A stretch of 52,687 nucleotides of DNA from Christensenellaceae bacterium. Lineage in GTDB: Bacteria; Bacillota; Clostridia; Christensenellales; UBA1242. A program made the translations under genes and the position numbers. The stretch is taken from the NCBI GenBank assembly GCA_031260975.1, contig JAISKJ010000005.1, positions 1-52,687 of the forward strand, in the 5' to 3' direction. Below, piece after piece: positions 51,001-52,687 of this stretch; the first letter of the stretch is position 1, and every line of letters begins with the position of its first letter. Under the pieces are notes generated by a model, which worked only from the letters and a program-made list of their open reading frames with translations, was not told the DNA's origin and searched no databases.

Positions 51001-52687
51001 TTTCATTCCAACGGCCCACAGTATATGTGAAAGATGTGCGGCTTGTGCGCTTGCCAAGTGCTCCCCCAACAGAGGATGACTATGAAATTAAATATAACTC
51101 CGATAAGCAGGTGTCACAAGTACGCATTGAGAAAAAAGGGGTGTGGTATGGTTACGAATATTATCCGGCAAACCCCTCACTTCCTGAATATCCCGGTCTC
51201 ATTAAAAGTGTGACTGAAAGAACATTAAGCCATGACCAAATAAGTAAAACCGAATATTTTTATGACGGCAACAATAACCTTACTTCAATCAAGTCCTACG
51301 GCTCATCAAGCAGTTACATGACATCAAGCTGCAGCTATGACGGCTTTGGTCACATAACTTCCGTCACTGATGAAAACGGTGTAGAAACCAATTATACATA
51401 TAACCCTGACGGCACGGTCACCACAATAATTGTGGGCGATGCAAACAGTCCCAATGTGACAATCACTGACGAATACTATCAGGGCAGCGGACTTTTGAAG
51501 TCCATCAATACAGGCGGCGTTCAAACCAACTTCATCTACAACAACTTTGGGGGGCTACAAACAATCAATCACAACAGCTTTAACACCAACTTCAGCTATG
51601 ACAGCAATTACAACCTTTCGGGCATAAGCATCGGCAGTCAGCAACTAGTGAACTATTCTTATTCTAAACTTCAAGATACTGTAACCTATGGAAACAGTCA
51701 GACTGTGGCATATAATTACAGTAACGACGGCTACCTGACAAGTATGACAAACGGGTCAAACCAAAACATTGCATCATTTAACTATAACAACCTTGGCTGG
51801 CTGAGTTCAATAAGTCACGCAAACGGCGTTTCATATGGCTATCAATACAGTTCTGACTTGCAGGCAGGCGGCATGGGTCATGTCAATCTTGCTTATTCTA
51901 TGACCAACAACGGAAACACACTAGCTTCACATTATACAAGCAACGCCCCCAACATCTCGGAGGTTTACTATTATTACAATGGTGGGCCGAAGGATTATTA
52001 TAAGGACCTTTATGACTCTGAGGGTCGGCTTTCAATGAACTACCGTAATCCAACTATATATACAACTTATAATTATGACACTATGGATAGACTAGACAAT
52101 AAAACCTTCGTCTATAACGGCAAGACCTTTAACAATGTGTATAACTACCAACCCGGCACTGTCACAAATGGTTTGGTGTATAGCGAACAGTTTAAGGTTA
52201 ATAATGTAAAAAAGACTGACCTTACATACTCCTACTACTCCAACGGGCTTTTGGAATATGTTGTGCCGACAGCTCAGGCAAACAACGCTTGGACTCAGTA
52301 TCTTGTATGGTATTATTACGACAACTCGGGCAGACTGTCACGTGAGTATAATAGGGTAGCAAACAGAATATACAGCTACTTCTATGACAACGGCGGAAAC
52401 ATAATTCGTAAAGACGAACATGACATAAGCTGGAACTGGGTAACACAAACTTTGTACTACTACGAAAACCCATGGGGCGACCAACTGACATCATACAAAG
52501 TTTGGACAACAGCGGGCTGGGGAAACCTTATCTATGTTAATTATGACGGTGCAGGTAACCCAACCAACTGGAAGTGGGGCTCAGGAATGCCCTTTGAGTG
52601 GCAGAACGGCAGGGAACTGAAAAGCATCGGTGGGGCTAACTATATAAGTTACGACTATGACTATGCGGGGCTTCGCACCAAAAAACA
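48075..52687 (+). CDS. Giant YD-repeat/RHS surface protein (partial)
   Basis: A single frame of more than 1,530 codons without a stop to the end of the window. AAGGAGG precedes the ATG. Residues about 6-35 are a signal anchor (KKSILATGIALLLLVVFAFV). Then an N-terminal region containing FPVVVDPTIEY (typical of WapA/RHS-like proteins), a beta-rich middle and many YD repeats from about 51,200 on (for example YDGFGHITSVTDENG, YDGAGNPTNW and YDYAGLRTKK at the edge). Such proteins carry a toxin tip at the C-terminus, outside this window. Whether it belongs to the integrated element is not clear. Confidence 0.88.
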   Translation, partial: MNMSKTKKSILATGIALLLLVVFAFVSMFQTVQSVTLGIREGSVGLAANSVSSTAAEFDDIYTPSEQELFSEEEYDKTEIIGEDTSKRTETSKTFVQADGTFVMQEYGKAVHYLEGDEYFDIDNTLNENLQNTNNSFKVSFNDGSRDSLVSITDTHGSISMTPILTDYYQAGSASVYSFDGNKNITTISESETALVKGNNGVTSKNLKGEANSEKRTQSLDYGINSLNAIDSLNIKNSKIKDNLTNKFTNHNSAILYENIFNEVDFQYILEGKNLKENIIVNQQLNEYVFRFELNLENLVAYKASNGDILITNQSGELTYIIPKGYMYDAIGTYSYDVEYELEYNPNGTSFLTVIADRAFFETAVFPVVVDPTIEYLDVKHITIGSYFVSTILYTGTHYTYMDLDSNMFNVSGKTIIDAKLDLHGQGSGVNSGTFTVTVKDTKVKNTSVHTAATLCDLTVEGGGLMSVNLLTIDIFPYISNSGYLNSAMILISQMGNKIGNTLMIPFPITLYEITISYIEHQGIDNNDHNIVQDMGDSGQGVISLNTGKMNYVYDDVVIDDGYMPINISHIYDENFGNTYGVGYGFKLNLQQKISYDSNRQLYTYTDASGKLYYFAGDSIPYNQELGLKLHFKNLSALSYPAPFNNGGPSNYICAIDRFGNSMIFTYYGRLVQVHQYPSTIENPKAALMLKITLDNAGSDKIMSVTNNKTTLDFIYNNGCGALSAITINNNIAVSYTGIVNSGNFFLQTATKYFDIGGGYITYFGYTGSLLTKIGCAPNDYDLEYTYNLGKISNVRTFERYGGVKTPQDVSFSYSYYVPNGYYEKGMGVSRSVILNHDDTYQYVSFCNNDVIADYAYEVDGQDIIPLYAESNGFDYFGFINIYANTRDILTFDTFNYATNTTTINVNESGLNSYALSLWTKNEQVINIVKAIVTTKDAANNIKTFTYNFHRYELGWQFGTIIIKDIADLRQVTIQVSFQRPTVYVKDVRLVRLPSAPPTEDDYEIKYNSDKQVSQVRIEKKGVWYGYEYYPANPSLPEYPGLIKSVTERTLSHDQISKTEYFYDGNNNLTSIKSYGSSSSYMTSSCSYDGFGHITSVTDENGVETNYTYNPDGTVTTIIVGDANSPNVTITDEYYQGSGLLKSINTGGVQTNFIYNNFGGLQTINHNSFNTNFSYDSNYNLSGISIGSQQLVNYSYSKLQDTVTYGNSQTVAYNYSNDGYLTSMTNGSNQNIASFNYNNLGWLSSISHANGVSYGYQYSSDLQAGGMGHVNLAYSMTNNGNTLASHYTSNAPNISEVYYYYNGGPKDYYKDLYDSEGRLSMNYRNPTIYTTYNYDTMDRLDNKTFVYNGKTFNNVYNYQPGTVTNGLVYSEQFKVNNVKKTDLTYSYYSNGLLEYVVPTAQANNAWTQYLVWYYYDNSGRLSREYNRVANRIYSYFYDNGGNIIRKDEHDISWNWVTQTLYYYENPWGDQLTSYKVWTTAGWGNLIYVNYDGAGNPTNWKWGSGMPFEWQNGRELKSIGGANYISYDYDYAGLRTKK

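Overview
The window is chromosomal DNA of a low-GC Gram-positive bacterium (Bacillota, probably an uncultured relative of Clostridia). The evidence is strong purine-rich ribosome binding sites, TTG and GTG starts, intrinsic terminators, Bacillus-type parS sites, an initiator tRNA with three G-C pairs in the anticodon stem, and CvpA, FtsH, SPFH/zinc-ribbon and RHS proteins of Firmicute type. The species cannot be fixed from the sequence.

Layout. 1-5.6 kb (minus strand) holds a membrane transport cluster: an unknown anchored protein, an ABC permease, a YwaF-like membrane protein continuous with an ABC ATPase, and an MFS carrier. 5.9-13.8 kb is the classical origin-proximal neighbourhood: recF on the minus strand, then mnmE, mnmG, parA and parB on the plus strand. 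It is followed by a 2.4-kb non-coding stretch (13.9-16.2 kb) with six parS sites, several inverted repeats and a cluster of DnaA-box-like sites. 16.2-25.2 kb is housekeeping: a GNAT acetyltransferase, CvpA, FtsH, SPFH/zinc ribbon, cysS and MarR. 25.4-36.4 kb is a patchwork. It has tRNA-fMet, Met and Glu with the remnant of an integrated element and a broken RHS-type toxin tip, then TtcA, a P-type ATPase, a GIY-YIG-like protein, a broken HD hydrolase, a nucleotidyltransferase/HEPN pair, an SGNH hydrolase, a P-loop kinase and tRNA-Arg.

36.4-48.0 kb is an integrated element in the 3' end of a tRNA-Ala gene. It has a serine recombinase, an XRE/ImmA switch, small regulators and a block of anchored or secreted proteins. 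It also has a Zot/pI-like assembly ATPase and, at the far end, a CRESS-DNA-virus-type Rep (HUH endonuclease plus SF3 helicase). Directly before rep is a perfect 10-bp stem whose loop carries TAGTATTAC, the nonanucleotide of circovirus origins, followed by two tandem 7-bp iterons. I read the element as a filamentous-phage-like (inovirus-like) prophage that replicates with a eukaryotic-virus-type CRESS module. This is the most exciting system in the window. From 48.07 kb to the end runs one open frame of a giant YD-repeat/RHS surface protein, cut by the window edge.

Other themes: (i) at least four genes (recF, mnmE, ttcA, the GIY-YIG gene), and possibly a fifth with an AUA start, have the start codon exactly 6 nt after a -10 box, predicting leaderless mRNAs; (ii) two unrelated enzymes are broken at poly-C tracts of 8 and 9 bases, suggesting phase variation or sequencing error; (iii) a dispersed intergenic repeat carries parS half-sites; (iv) a 38-bp perfect palindrome covers the mnmE promoter.
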